Source: Muribaculaceae bacterium
Lineage (GTDB): Bacteria > Bacteroidota > Bacteroidia > Bacteroidales > Muribaculaceae
NCBI GenBank assembly: GCA_022510505.1
Contig: JAFLTL010000024.1
Coordinates: 1-34,035 of the forward strand
DNA: 34,035 bases
Direction of reading: 5' to 3'
Both the position numbers and the translations under genes were made by a program. The notes under the pieces are model-generated. The model was not told where the DNA came from, made no database searches, and was given only the letters and a program-made list of their open reading frames with translations. Shown here one piece after another: positions 8,717 to 16,278 of the stretch (positions are counted from its first letter, which is position 1; each line of letters begins with the position of its first letter).

Positions 8717-8822
8717 GTTATTGTTTACAAACTGCACTTACCGTCATTATAATATAATAACTCACCAACGTAAAAAACATAACAACTTTTTTGTAACTTA
8801 GCATCTCGGCAATTATAAGGAA

Positions 8823-9392
8823 ATGGAAAAGGAAAACGATAAGGAGAGAGCATGGGATGTACTTGAGTCGGAATATCTTTGGAAGCGTCCTTGGCTGACG
8901 GTCAGACGCGAAAGAGTGAGGCTCGCAAATGGTTGTGAAGTCCCGGAATTTTATATCCTGGAATACCCTGATTGGATAAATGTCACGGCAATCACTGAAG
9001 ATGGCGATATGGTTCTGATCAGGCAATATCGTCATGGCTCGGGGAGAACCGACTTTGAATTATGTGCCGGTGTGATAGAAGAGGGAGAGGAGCCTCTTAA
9101 GGCTGCACAAAGAGAATTGCTGGAAGAAACCGGTTTTGGAGGTGGTGAATGGTCGTTTCTTTGTAAACTTTCGCCTAATCCGTCGACTCAGACTAACTAT
9201 ACCCATTGTTTCCTGGCCAAGGGAGTCAAAAAGCTGAAGGAACAGGAGCTGGACGGCGGTGAGGATATCACGGTTCATGTGTTGCCCCAGAAGGAAGTTC
9301 TTGAAATGATCAAGAACGAGCGGATAATACAAGCCCTTATGGTTGGTCCTTTGTGGAAATACTTCGTCTTGTACCGTCCCGACCTCCTATGA
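8823..9392 (+). CDS. Nudix hydrolase, ADP-ribose pyrophosphatase-like
   Basis: A 189-aa protein with a complete Nudix box (G-x5-E-x7-REXXEE-x-G, RELLEETGF, about residues 81-103) and an upstream beta-rich half with the IRQYRHG strand seen in ADP-ribose and GDP-mannose pyrophosphatases. Likely substrates are nucleoside diphosphate sugars such as ADP-ribose; specificity cannot be read from the sequence. The stop overlaps the priA start (ATGA), so the two are translationally coupled. Confidence 0.92.
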   Translation: MEKENDKERAWDVLESEYLWKRPWLTVRRERVRLANGCEVPEFYILEYPDWINVTAITEDGDMVLIRQYRHGSGRTDFELCAGVIEEGEEPLKAAQRELLEETGFGGGEWSFLCKLSPNPSTQTNYTHCFLAKGVKKLKEQELDGGEDITVHVLPQKEVLEMIKNERIIQALMVGPLWKYFVLYRPDLL

Positions 9393-11860
9393 AGTTTGTA
9401 GAAGTCATATTGCCGTTGCCTTTGAACCGCACCTTCACCTATTCGGTGCCATCAGACCATGAGGATGGAATTGGAGTAGGTTTCCGTGTGATAGTTCAAT
9501 TCGGAAGGCGAAACAACTTCTATACAGGAATAGTGGCATCGGTCAGCACCTTAAAACCCGACGACGGATTTGAAATCAAGCCGATCGTAATGGTGCTTGA
9601 CAAAGAGCCGTCGGTTGTTTATCCTCAGATGAAATTTTGGCAATGGATAGCCGACTATTACCTGTGCAATTTAGGAGACGTATATAAAGCTGCTTTGCCA
9701 TCGGGATTGAAGGTAGAGAGTGAGACCATGGTCGAGGTGAATCCCGATGTGGAGCCCGACGAGCTGTTAGAGTCGGTAAGTGAAAGGGAGAAGTTATTAT
9801 TGAATGAACTGCTGGGAAAGGGAAAACAAACATTGGCGGATCTTGAAAAGGGGACCGGGTTGAAAAGAATCGGAGGTCAAATAGCTTCGATGATAGACAA
9901 AGGTCATGTGATCATTTCGGAAAAGCTTGTTGAACGGTACCGTCCTAAAAAGGAAGTGTTTGTTAAGTTCAAGGTAAATCCCGAGACATCTTTAGATGAA
10001 ATCTTTACACAAGTAAAGGGTGCAAAGAAGCAGGAACAAATGGTGATGGTTTTGCTTCAACTCACCAGGGAGAAGTTAAGGGCAGGTAAAATCCCTGAAG
10101 TCAGCCGTAGAGAGCTTTTGGAAAAGGCCGAATGCACGTCGTCTATACTGAATGCGTTAATTAAAAAGGGTTTACTGGAGAATGTTATCAGGGAGATAGA
10201 CCGGTTCAAATATACAGGAAGGAAAGTACGGGAAATTCCAACGCTGACCGATCCTCAGTCTAAGGCTTTGGGTGAGATCTATGAGAGCTGGAAAAGCCAC
10301 GATGTCACTCTTCTGAGAGGTGTGACATCGAGTGGTAAGACTGAGATATATCAGCATCTGATAGCTGGTCAGATGGAGAAGAACAACCAAGTTTTGATGT
10401 TGGTTCCGGAGATAGCTTTGACCACCCAGCTGACCCAAAGGATGCAGGCCATATTCGGTGATAAGGTGTTGATTTATCATTCAAAATTTTCCGATGCCAC
10501 TCGTGTTGAGATATGGCGTAAAGTACTGGAGGGAAAGGGTCCACGTCTGATCATAGGTGCACGCTCGGCAATCTTTCTTCCGTTTTCATCGTTGAAGATG
10601 ATTATAGTCGATGAAGAACATGAGTCAAGCTACAAACAGTTTGATCCGGCACCACGTTATCAAGCTCGTGATGCTGCGATTTATCTGTCGACCATGCATG
10701 GTTCGAAGGTATTGTTGGCGAGTGCGACCCCATCGATTGAGAGTTATTGGAAGGCCCTTCAAGGGAAATTCGGTTTGGTCGAACTGTTGGTTCGCTACAA
10801 TGAAGCCAAGTTGCCCAAGGTAGTTATTAATGATTTGACCGAGGCCTACAAGAACAAGATGATGGCCGGAGGTTTTTCGCTATCGACTCTTAGAAAGATT
10901 AAGAAAGAGATAGAGGAGGGGCATCAGGTCATATTGTTTCAGAATCGGCGGGGTTTTGCACCTATAGCACGTTGTTCAATGTGTGCCTGGGTACCGAAAT
11001 GTGACCGATGTGATGTATCTCTGACCTATCATAAACACAATGACAGTCTTGTGTGTCATTATTGTGGCTCGGAGAAGCCGTTGCCAAAGGTATGTCCTCA
11101 ATGTGGTCAGCCAACGGTCGGTGTCCATGGATTCGGAACGGAACGCATCGAGGAGGAAATAAAGCTAAGGGTTCCCGATGCACGTATATCCCGAATGGAT
11201 TTGGATACGACCCGTAATAAGGACAGTTATGAAAAGATAATCGAGGAATTCTCCAGCGGGAAGAACGATGTGCTTGTAGGAACACAGATGGTTACTAAGG
11301 GACTTGATTTCGGAGGCGTCAGTGTCGTAGCCGTAATCAACACCGATTCGTTAATGAACCTGCCTGATTTTCGTGCGAACGAGCGTGCCTACAATATGCT
11401 TGAGCAGGTAGCCGGACGTTCCGGACGACGGGAAGAAAGCGAGGGTTTGGTAATATTCCAGACCTTTGATGCGAATCAAAAGATATTCAAGCATTTGTCG
11501 GCTCACGATTATGCTTCGTTTTTTAACGACGAGATAGAGGAGCGGAAGAAATATTTTTACCCTCCATTCTGTCGCATCATAAATGTCTATTTCAAACACA
11601 AGGAAAAAGAGGCTGTTAACAAAGAAATTAATGACTTCGCTTCCATTCTGAGGAGCAGGATGGGGGATAGGGTTTTAGGTCCCGAACAACCCAGTGTTTC
11701 TCGGATACAGAATTACTATATCATGAGATTGATGTTGAAAATAGAAAATTCGGCTTCTATGCCGAAGGTGAAGGAGTATCTGCGACAAACAGTGAACTAC
11801 ATGTTAGAGCATGGTGCTTTAAAAGGTATAGTGTTTTATTTTGATGTCGATCCGTGTTAG
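9389..11860 (+). CDS. priA: Primosomal protein N' / replication-restart helicase PriA
   Basis: An 823-aa protein. The N-terminal 3'-DNA-binding domain (FVEVILPLPLNRTFTY) is followed by a winged-helix region, a Walker A motif (GVTSSGKTEIY, about 311-321), a DEEH box (about 407-410), a zinc region with eight cysteines as four CxxC pairs (about 529-575), and the C-terminal helicase lobe (GTERIEEE, QVAGRSGR). PriA reloads the replisome at stalled forks. The frame is open from 9353, but the ATG at 9389 begins the conserved N-terminus and overlaps the Nudix stop, so it is preferred. Confidence 0.97.
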   Translation: MKFVEVILPLPLNRTFTYSVPSDHEDGIGVGFRVIVQFGRRNNFYTGIVASVSTLKPDDGFEIKPIVMVLDKEPSVVYPQMKFWQWIADYYLCNLGDVYKAALPSGLKVESETMVEVNPDVEPDELLESVSEREKLLLNELLGKGKQTLADLEKGTGLKRIGGQIASMIDKGHVIISEKLVERYRPKKEVFVKFKVNPETSLDEIFTQVKGAKKQEQMVMVLLQLTREKLRAGKIPEVSRRELLEKAECTSSILNALIKKGLLENVIREIDRFKYTGRKVREIPTLTDPQSKALGEIYESWKSHDVTLLRGVTSSGKTEIYQHLIAGQMEKNNQVLMLVPEIALTTQLTQRMQAIFGDKVLIYHSKFSDATRVEIWRKVLEGKGPRLIIGARSAIFLPFSSLKMIIVDEEHESSYKQFDPAPRYQARDAAIYLSTMHGSKVLLASATPSIESYWKALQGKFGLVELLVRYNEAKLPKVVINDLTEAYKNKMMAGGFSLSTLRKIKKEIEEGHQVILFQNRRGFAPIARCSMCAWVPKCDRCDVSLTYHKHNDSLVCHYCGSEKPLPKVCPQCGQPTVGVHGFGTERIEEEIKLRVPDARISRMDLDTTRNKDSYEKIIEEFSSGKNDVLVGTQMVTKGLDFGGVSVVAVINTDSLMNLPDFRANERAYNMLEQVAGRSGRREESEGLVIFQTFDANQKIFKHLSAHDYASFFNDEIEERKKYFYPPFCRIINVYFKHKEKEAVNKEINDFASILRSRMGDRVLGPEQPSVSRIQNYYIMRLMLKIENSASMPKVKEYLRQTVNYMLEHGALKGIVFYFDVDPC

Positions 11861-11867
11861 TGGGCTG

Positions 11868-11883
11868 TGGCCACATTGTTATG
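11868..11883 (+). repeat. Dispersed word TGGCCACATTGTTATG (copy 1)
   Basis: A 16-bp word just after the priA stop recurs at 13795-13810 with one change. The two copies flank the YolD-like and MFS genes. Between this copy and 11940 lies low-complexity sequence of the TTTTCAAGTTTTCTAG type, with no sign of coding. Confidence 0.6.
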
Positions 11884-11939
11884 TCGAATTTTCAAGTTTT
11901 CTAGTCTTCAAGAAATCTGTAAACTGTATTCTTTCTGCT

Positions 11940-12335
11940 TTGGGAAAATATGATGACATAATTAATCTGCCTCATCATGTCAGCGAAAACCGCCGACCGA
12001 TGCCTATAGAAAACAGAGCGGCACAGTTCGCTCCTTTTGCAGCCTTGAGCGGTCATGACAAGGCTATCGCCGAGGCAGCACGTTTGACTGAGCCTATGGC
12101 TGAGCTTTCCGATGACGAGAAGACCACCATCGAGCGGAAATTAAAATGGGCAATAGAAAATAAGTTGACAGTAGAAATTTCCTACTTTCACCCCGACAAA
12201 ACCAAATCTGGAGGTACCTATAGGAAGATTCAAGGCGTCATCAAGAAATGGGATGAATTTGATAAACTGTTAATTTTGGAAAATAACAGGGCGGTTAGAA
12301 TAGAATATATTCAAAATGTCGTAATAAAACGATAG
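11940..12335 (+). CDS. YolD-like family protein, probable TTG start
   Basis: The conserved part begins KYDDIINLPHHVSENRRPM, then ENRAAQFAPFAALSGHD, and ends in a small beta-barrel-like half (LTVEISYF ... IQGVIKKWDEF ... IQNVVIKR). This matches the YolD-like family, often encoded beside Y-family (UmuC/DinP) polymerases. Homologues usually start with M-x-x-YDDIINLPHH. The in-frame TTG at 11940 gives MGKYDDI, whereas the upstream ATG at 11841 lies inside priA and adds 33 unrelated residues. Product 131 aa. No polymerase gene is adjacent. The MFS gene follows after 20 nt. Confidence 0.75.
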   Translation: MGKYDDIINLPHHVSENRRPMPIENRAAQFAPFAALSGHDKAIAEAARLTEPMAELSDDEKTTIERKLKWAIENKLTVEISYFHPDKTKSGGTYRKIQGVIKKWDEFDKLLILENNRAVRIEYIQNVVIKR

Positions 12336-12355
12336 ACAAAGGTATAACAGGAATT

Positions 12356-13756
12356 ATGAATCATTTCAGGGAATTAGTTCATCGTTATATTGCCATAGTC
12401 TCAATCCTTTTGGTTTTGACCATGACGGTGCTTGACGGCACCTTGGTGAACGTTGCTCTACCTATCCTAGCCCGGGAGTTTCATGTGAGTGATTCCCAGT
12501 CGGTGTGGATTGTGACGATCTATCAGTTGGTTATCACGATGTTGTTGCTTCCTTTGTCATCGCTGGGTGACATTTACAGTTATCGCAGGAACTTCATAAT
12601 CGGCATACTTGTGTTTACTGTCGGATCGGTGTTCTGTGCCTTGTCACCGTCGCTAACCTATATCGTGGTTTCAAGAGCCATTCAGGGCGTCGGCGCGGCA
12701 TTTGTGATGGGTGTGAACGTGGCATTGATTCGACTGATATATCCACCCGAGATGTTGGGACGCGGATTGGCTATAAACGCGATGACTGTTGCAATAGCCA
12801 CGGCTTTGGGGCCAACACTCGGTGGAACTATTCTGTCGTTTACCTCCTGGCACTGGCTTTTCCTGATAAATGTTCCAATAGGCATCATTGCATTTCTGAT
12901 GGGTTTCAAATACCTGCCTCAGAATGTCAAGAAGGACCATCGGGTCAGCTATGATTTAGTAAGTGGTATTGCGAATATTTTGACATTCGGGTTGCTATTT
13001 TTCTCGTTAGGGAATTTTTCCCGGAATGGCGACACTGTAACAAATGTTATTCTTCTTGTTTTAGGATTGGTGATAGGATATTTCTATATCCGGCATCTTC
13101 ATGGACGGGAACAGCCCATGTTTCCTGTGGACCTGTTGAAGATTAAAGTTTACGCCCTGAGCATAATGACCTCTACTAGTTCATTCCTGGCACAGAACAT
13201 TGCGATGATTTCACTTCCATTCCTTTTCTTGAACGGTTTTGGCTTTTCCGAAATCAACACCGGACTTTTGATGACTCCATGGCCTATAGCCACGATGATA
13301 GTGTCGCCCATTGCAGCCCGATTGGTAGAACGTCACAACGCCGGTATAATTGCTGCTGTTGGCATGTTGTTCTTTTCGTGTGGTGTCGGATTGTTGATGG
13401 CAGCCTCGAATGCAAATGTGTCGGAATGGAATATTGCCTGGAGAATGGCCATTTGCGGAGTCGGTTTCGGTTTGTTCCAAACTCCGAATAATATAGTTAT
13501 GATTAAAACCACACCGATAGAAAGGTCGGGAGCGGCCGGAGGAATGCAGAGTACAGCGAGATTATCAGGGCAGACTTTGGGAGCGACTGTTGTGACGATT
13601 GTGTTTGCCCTCTGTTCGGTTCCATCTGATGCCGGTTCGTTAGGAAACGGAGCACCGGGCGTTAGAGTGAGCCTGATTCTGTCGATTTGTTTCTCCCTCT
13701 TGGCAGGAATTTTCAGTATCAGCCGCATAAAATCCCTCCCAAAGATTCTAAAATAG
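12356..13756 (+). CDS. MFS multidrug exporter, DHA2 (14-TM, EmrB/QacA-like)
   Basis: A 466-aa, very hydrophobic protein consistent with 14 membrane helices. The start carries VLDGTLVNVALPILAREF, the DHA2 helix-1 signature, and the loop after helix 2 has LGDIYSYRRNF in place of a canonical GRRR motif. Motif C-like GPTLGGTIL lies in helix 5. A proton-driven drug or metabolite exporter is likely. It follows the YolD-like gene closely. A MarR regulator lies downstream on the same strand and could control it, but there is no EmrA-type adaptor nearby. Confidence 0.92.
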   Translation: MNHFRELVHRYIAIVSILLVLTMTVLDGTLVNVALPILAREFHVSDSQSVWIVTIYQLVITMLLLPLSSLGDIYSYRRNFIIGILVFTVGSVFCALSPSLTYIVVSRAIQGVGAAFVMGVNVALIRLIYPPEMLGRGLAINAMTVAIATALGPTLGGTILSFTSWHWLFLINVPIGIIAFLMGFKYLPQNVKKDHRVSYDLVSGIANILTFGLLFFSLGNFSRNGDTVTNVILLVLGLVIGYFYIRHLHGREQPMFPVDLLKIKVYALSIMTSTSSFLAQNIAMISLPFLFLNGFGFSEINTGLLMTPWPIATMIVSPIAARLVERHNAGIIAAVGMLFFSCGVGLLMAASNANVSEWNIAWRMAICGVGFGLFQTPNNIVMIKTTPIERSGAAGGMQSTARLSGQTLGATVVTIVFALCSVPSDAGSLGNGAPGVRVSLILSICFSLLAGIFSISRIKSLPKILK

Positions 13757-13780
13757 TTTCGTCAATCGCCATAGATGAAG

Positions 13781-13925
13781 TCGTTAGGGGTCTTTGGCCA
13801 CATTGTTACGTTTGCCGTTAGTATTGGCTGTTAGCCATCTGCTATCAGCAGTCAGTTACCAAAGACCAGTATGTCGCTGTAGCCGATACACAATATGGCC
13901 ACAGGCCACCGCTAATGGAAGTTGA
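13781..13925. repeat. Imperfect inverted-repeat intergenic element
   Basis: This gene-free stretch holds nested inverted repeats: GGTCTTTGG (13789-13797) against CCAAAGACC (13859-13867), perfect over 9 bp; and TGGCCACATTGT (13795-13806) against ACAATATGGCCA (13890-13901), 11 of 12. It contains the second copy of the 16-bp word found after priA. It could fold as RNA or be a palindromic repeat element. No reading frame in it looks real. Confidence 0.55.
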
Positions 13926-13994
13926 CTTTCCTGACGATAACAACGGAGGGGCTTGGCAAAATGATTGGAAGAATGTTAAATGGTGGGAAAAGTG

Positions 13995-14024
13995 TTGAAG
14001 GGACAATTCTTTTGAGTATCTTTG
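13995..14024 (+). promoter_or_regulatory. Promoter of the MarR gene
   Basis: TTG (13995-13997), 19 bp, then TATCTTTG (14017-14024) matches the Bacteroidetes -33/-7 promoter well. The expected transcription start falls at about 14029-14031, on the GTG codon itself, suggesting a leaderless or nearly leaderless message. Confidence 0.7.
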
Positions 14025-14028
14025 CATT

Positions 14029-14478
14029 GTGAAACGGGGTAATGTAACTCAGGAAGTGACGATAGAGACGCTAGGATATTATCTAGATCGTGCTCTGTTC
14101 GGGATGATAAGATTACTGAACCACACTCTGGCCGGTTCAGGGTTGGATTTGAAACATTCTCAGTTCACGGTTCTTGAAGCTCTATCAGTTAAAAACGGAA
14201 TTAGTCAGACTGAATTATCTAAGATTCTTGGGAAAGATCCCGCAGCTATCAGTAGGACTTTGGATTACCTTGAAAAGAAGAACTATATTGTCAGAGAATC
14301 AGCCAATGGTAGCCGAAATCGTGTTCTTCTAACAGATAAAGGTAAAGAGATTGTTCCGAAACTTAAGGAAATAGCTGATAAGGTTACCGAAATAGGTTTC
14401 ACCGGCTTCAGGGAGTCTAAAAAGGCAGAGACTATGAAGTCTCTGACAAAGATTTATCACAACACATCTTTGCAGTAA
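14029..14478 (+). CDS. MarR-family transcriptional regulator
   Basis: A 149-aa winged-helix regulator, typical for MarR. It has an N-terminal dimerisation helix (YYLDRALFGMIRLLNHTL), a helix-turn-helix (ISQTELSKILGKDPAAISRTLDYLEKK), a beta-wing (NGSRNRVLLTDKGKEI) and C-terminal dimerisation helices. The start is GTG at 14029; an alternative GTG at 14056 would shorten it by 9 residues and leave a leader of about 26 nt. MarR proteins usually repress adjacent exporters or oxidative-stress genes; candidates are the MFS exporter upstream and the thioredoxin-VKOR operon downstream. Confidence 0.9.
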   Translation: MKRGNVTQEVTIETLGYYLDRALFGMIRLLNHTLAGSGLDLKHSQFTVLEALSVKNGISQTELSKILGKDPAAISRTLDYLEKKNYIVRESANGSRNRVLLTDKGKEIVPKLKEIADKVTEIGFTGFRESKKAETMKSLTKIYHNTSLQ

Positions 14479-14513
14479 AGTTTATCGCAAAATGTGGGGC
14501 AATATGAGAGAAA

Positions 14514-14535
14514 CGCCGGGATGATAAGTCCGGTG
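14514..14535 (+). other. RNA hairpin between MarR gene and terminator
   Basis: CGCCGG (14514-14519) pairs with CCGGTG (14530-14535), one G-U pair, around a 10-nt loop. It sits just upstream of the terminator hairpin. It may be part of a structured 3' UTR or an attenuator; no known riboswitch consensus was recognised. Confidence 0.4.
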
Positions 14536-14539
14536 CCAT

Positions 14540-14589
14540 GGAGGGATACGGTTTTTTTAGGGTTTTGTATCCCTCCTCTTTTTTTTTTG
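14540..14589 (+). terminator. Terminator between MarR gene and thioredoxin operon
   Basis: A perfect 10-bp stem GGAGGGATAC/GTATCCCTCC (14540-14549 with 14567-14576) has a 17-nt T-rich loop and a long T-run. The loop is larger than usual for a simple terminator. Confidence 0.85.
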
Positions 14590-14693
14590 AAAAGTCAATA
14601 ATTAATGTCTTCTTTACTTGGGAGAAAACCTTCTCTTTATCATAGTTGTTATAGTAATAAAACGAGAAGTCTAACTAAGTAAAATCAAGCGTT

Positions 14694-14987
14694 ATGAACT
14701 ACAATGAAATTACGAAAAGCAGCGAGGTTGTTCTGGTTGAGTTTTATGCCTCATGGTGTCCTCATTGCCAAAGAATGATGCCTGTAGTGGAACAGATAAA
14801 AGAATTGCTCTCGGGACAGGCGAATGTCTATCAGTTCGACATCGACCAATATAGTGACCTGGCTCAGCAAGAAGGCGCCAACTCGGTTCCCACGTTCATT
14901 ATCTATAAGAACGGTAAGGAAGAATGGCGTGAGAGTGGTGAAATCGACGGTCAGGTTTTGCTGACGAAAATTCAGAGCTATCTCTAA
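14694..14987 (+). CDS. Thioredoxin-fold protein
   Basis: A 97-aa protein with active site WCPHC (Cys22, Cys25) and the cis-proline motif SVPTFIIYKNGKE. There is no signal peptide, and an in-frame stop close upstream excludes an N-terminal extension, so it appears cytosolic. The next gene, a VKOR fusion, starts 3 nt after the stop. VKOR enzymes normally oxidise a thioredoxin-like partner in the periplasm, so a cytosolic partner is unexpected. Confidence 0.92.
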   Translation: MNYNEITKSSEVVLVEFYASWCPHCQRMMPVVEQIKELLSGQANVYQFDIDQYSDLAQQEGANSVPTFIIYKNGKEEWRESGEIDGQVLLTKIQSYL

Positions 14988-14990
14988 GTC

Positions 14991-16004
14991 ATGACGAACA
15001 ACCGTCACACATTGGAGTCAGATTTCTTGAGAATCCTCAAGGTTCCTTTTACTTATAGCTATACACAACAGCGTTTTGACACAATGTCATTCAAGACGCT
15101 GTTTGGTGTTAGCAATCTGTTGAAGGAATATGGAGTGGAGACCTCCGGATATTCTTACTCCGACAAAAGTCTCATTCTGAAACTCGATGATCCATTTATA
15201 GCCCAAACAAAGGGTGGGCTTATAATAGTTACGAAGTTGGATAACGAGAAAGTCGAGTATCTTTCGGAAGGAGTCGCCGAGACAATGCCCTATGAGGAGT
15301 TTCAGGAAGTGTGGACGGGTGTGGTGCTGGTTGGTAAAGTATCGCCGGGAGCAAAGGAGCCGGAATATGGAAAGCATTGTCGAGAGGTCTTTATAAATGA
15401 TTCTAAAAAGGCTCTTCTTTGGATATTAGCCGGTTTATTGACTGCTTATCTGTTGGCCACCAACGGAACATGGCGTTACTGGTCCGTATGGGCGTTGATT
15501 GCGGTCGATTGTTTCGGCCTGTGGCTGACGTTCATGCTTGTTCAAAAGTCGTTGAAGATAAAGAATCATGTGGCCGACAAAGTGTGTGGCGTTCTTCAGG
15601 AGGGTGGTTGCGACTCGATTCTAAAGACGAGCGCATCTTCTTTCTTCGGGATATTCAGCTGGAGCGAAGTGGGATTCACCTATTTCGGAGTGAGTCTATT
15701 GGCTTTACTGATTTCACCTCACACGATTCATTGGCTTGCCTTGATTAACATTTGTTGTTTGCCATTTACTGTCTGGAGTATCAGTTACCAGAAATTTGTG
15801 GCAAAACATTGGTGCACTCTCTGTGTTTGCGTTCAGTTATCGCTGTGGTTGCAGTTCTTCTGCTACTTTTTCGGAAAATGGGAGGCACCTATTTTCCCCC
15901 TTGACCTGGGATTCTTTGCATTGGCGGCGACTTATGTTTTCGTATTGCTGGGACTGAACAGAATTCTTCCTCATTTTACAAATGCCGATGGAGAAAATGA
16001 ATGA
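14991..16004 (+). CDS. C39-peptidase-like domain fused to vitamin K epoxide reductase (VKOR) domain
   Basis: A 337-aa protein. Residues about 8-118 resemble a C39 bacteriocin-peptidase domain (FKTLFGVSNLLKEYGVE ... EEFQEVWTGVVLV), but the catalytic Cys and the His of the HFVV motif are absent (GGLIIV at 75-80), so it is a C39-like domain without peptidase activity. From about 140, four to five membrane helices form a VKOR domain with all four redox cysteines: Cys199 and Cys207 (Cx7C) and Cys275-x2-Cys278 (WCTLC). VKOR passes electrons from disulfide formation to quinone. In Bacteroidetes such fusions occur near peptide natural-product loci, and a leader-like peptide overlaps the 3' end here. 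Confidence 0.9.
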   Translation: MTNNRHTLESDFLRILKVPFTYSYTQQRFDTMSFKTLFGVSNLLKEYGVETSGYSYSDKSLILKLDDPFIAQTKGGLIIVTKLDNEKVEYLSEGVAETMPYEEFQEVWTGVVLVGKVSPGAKEPEYGKHCREVFINDSKKALLWILAGLLTAYLLATNGTWRYWSVWALIAVDCFGLWLTFMLVQKSLKIKNHVADKVCGVLQEGGCDSILKTSASSFFGIFSWSEVGFTYFGVSLLALLISPHTIHWLALINICCLPFTVWSISYQKFVAKHWCTLCVCVQLSLWLQFFCYFFGKWEAPIFPLDLGFFALAATYVFVLLGLNRILPHFTNADGENE

Positions 16005-16170
16005 AAATAAAAAGAACGACGAGACTAAGATTGCATCGACCGATGTAGAATCGATGCCGGAACAGGGATTCAGAAAACTATCAGCTTTGGAGTTGAATAA
16101 CATAAAGCTTAATGACAAACATACGTTGCTGACTCCCGATTATCTGGAAAAGATGGTGAAAAGTTCTTAG
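15997..16170 (+). CDS. 57-aa leader-like small peptide
   Basis: The frame is open from ATG 15982, with further ATGs at 15988 and 15997. The last overlaps the VKOR stop by 8 nt and is the best coupled start. The N-terminal half is charged and low-complexity (MNENKKNDETK). The C-terminal half (FRKLSALELNNIKLNDKH, then LLTPDYLEKMVKSS) resembles the leader of Bacteroidetes GG-type peptide precursors (KLxxLxLNxIKL ... ExM), but it ends KSS instead of a Gly-Gly junction plus core, and it has no cysteine. It could be a leaderless relic, a regulatory peptide or a substrate/chaperone of the C39-like domain. Function not known. Confidence 0.7.
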   Translation: MNENKKNDETKIASTDVESMPEQGFRKLSALELNNIKLNDKHTLLTPDYLEKMVKSS

Positions 16171-16184
16171 TTTGTGTTTCAGGT

Positions 16185-16252
16185 TGTCGAGTAGTCCAGA
16201 TGTCAAGTTTTCAAGTTGTCAGGTTGTCTAGTGGCTTGAATACTTGATAACG
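16185..16252 (+). repeat. Low-complexity GTTGTC/TTTTCAAG words
   Basis: The spacer between the small peptide and glutathione peroxidase contains repeated GTTGTC and TCAAGTT words, similar to the stretch after priA at 11888-11912. It looks like degenerate intergenic microrepeat sequence. No gene is seen. Confidence 0.5.
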
Positions 16253-16278
16253 AAAAAATAACATAAAGATTTACAGTT

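Noticed and set aside
9353-9388. Longer priA N-terminus from ATG 9353
   Set aside because: The extra 12 residues lie inside the Nudix gene and precede the conserved PriA start; ATG 9389 overlaps the Nudix stop in the usual coupled manner.
14500-14540. Cobalamin-type riboswitch (CCGG...CCGG spacing resembles part of the B12 box)
   Set aside because: The conserved B12-box bases and downstream core are missing, and the element sits at the 3' end of the MarR gene next to a terminator.
16185-16252. CRISPR-like or regulatory repeat array in GTTGTC-rich spacer
   Set aside because: The repeats are short, irregular and unspaced; they look like degenerate intergenic microrepeats.
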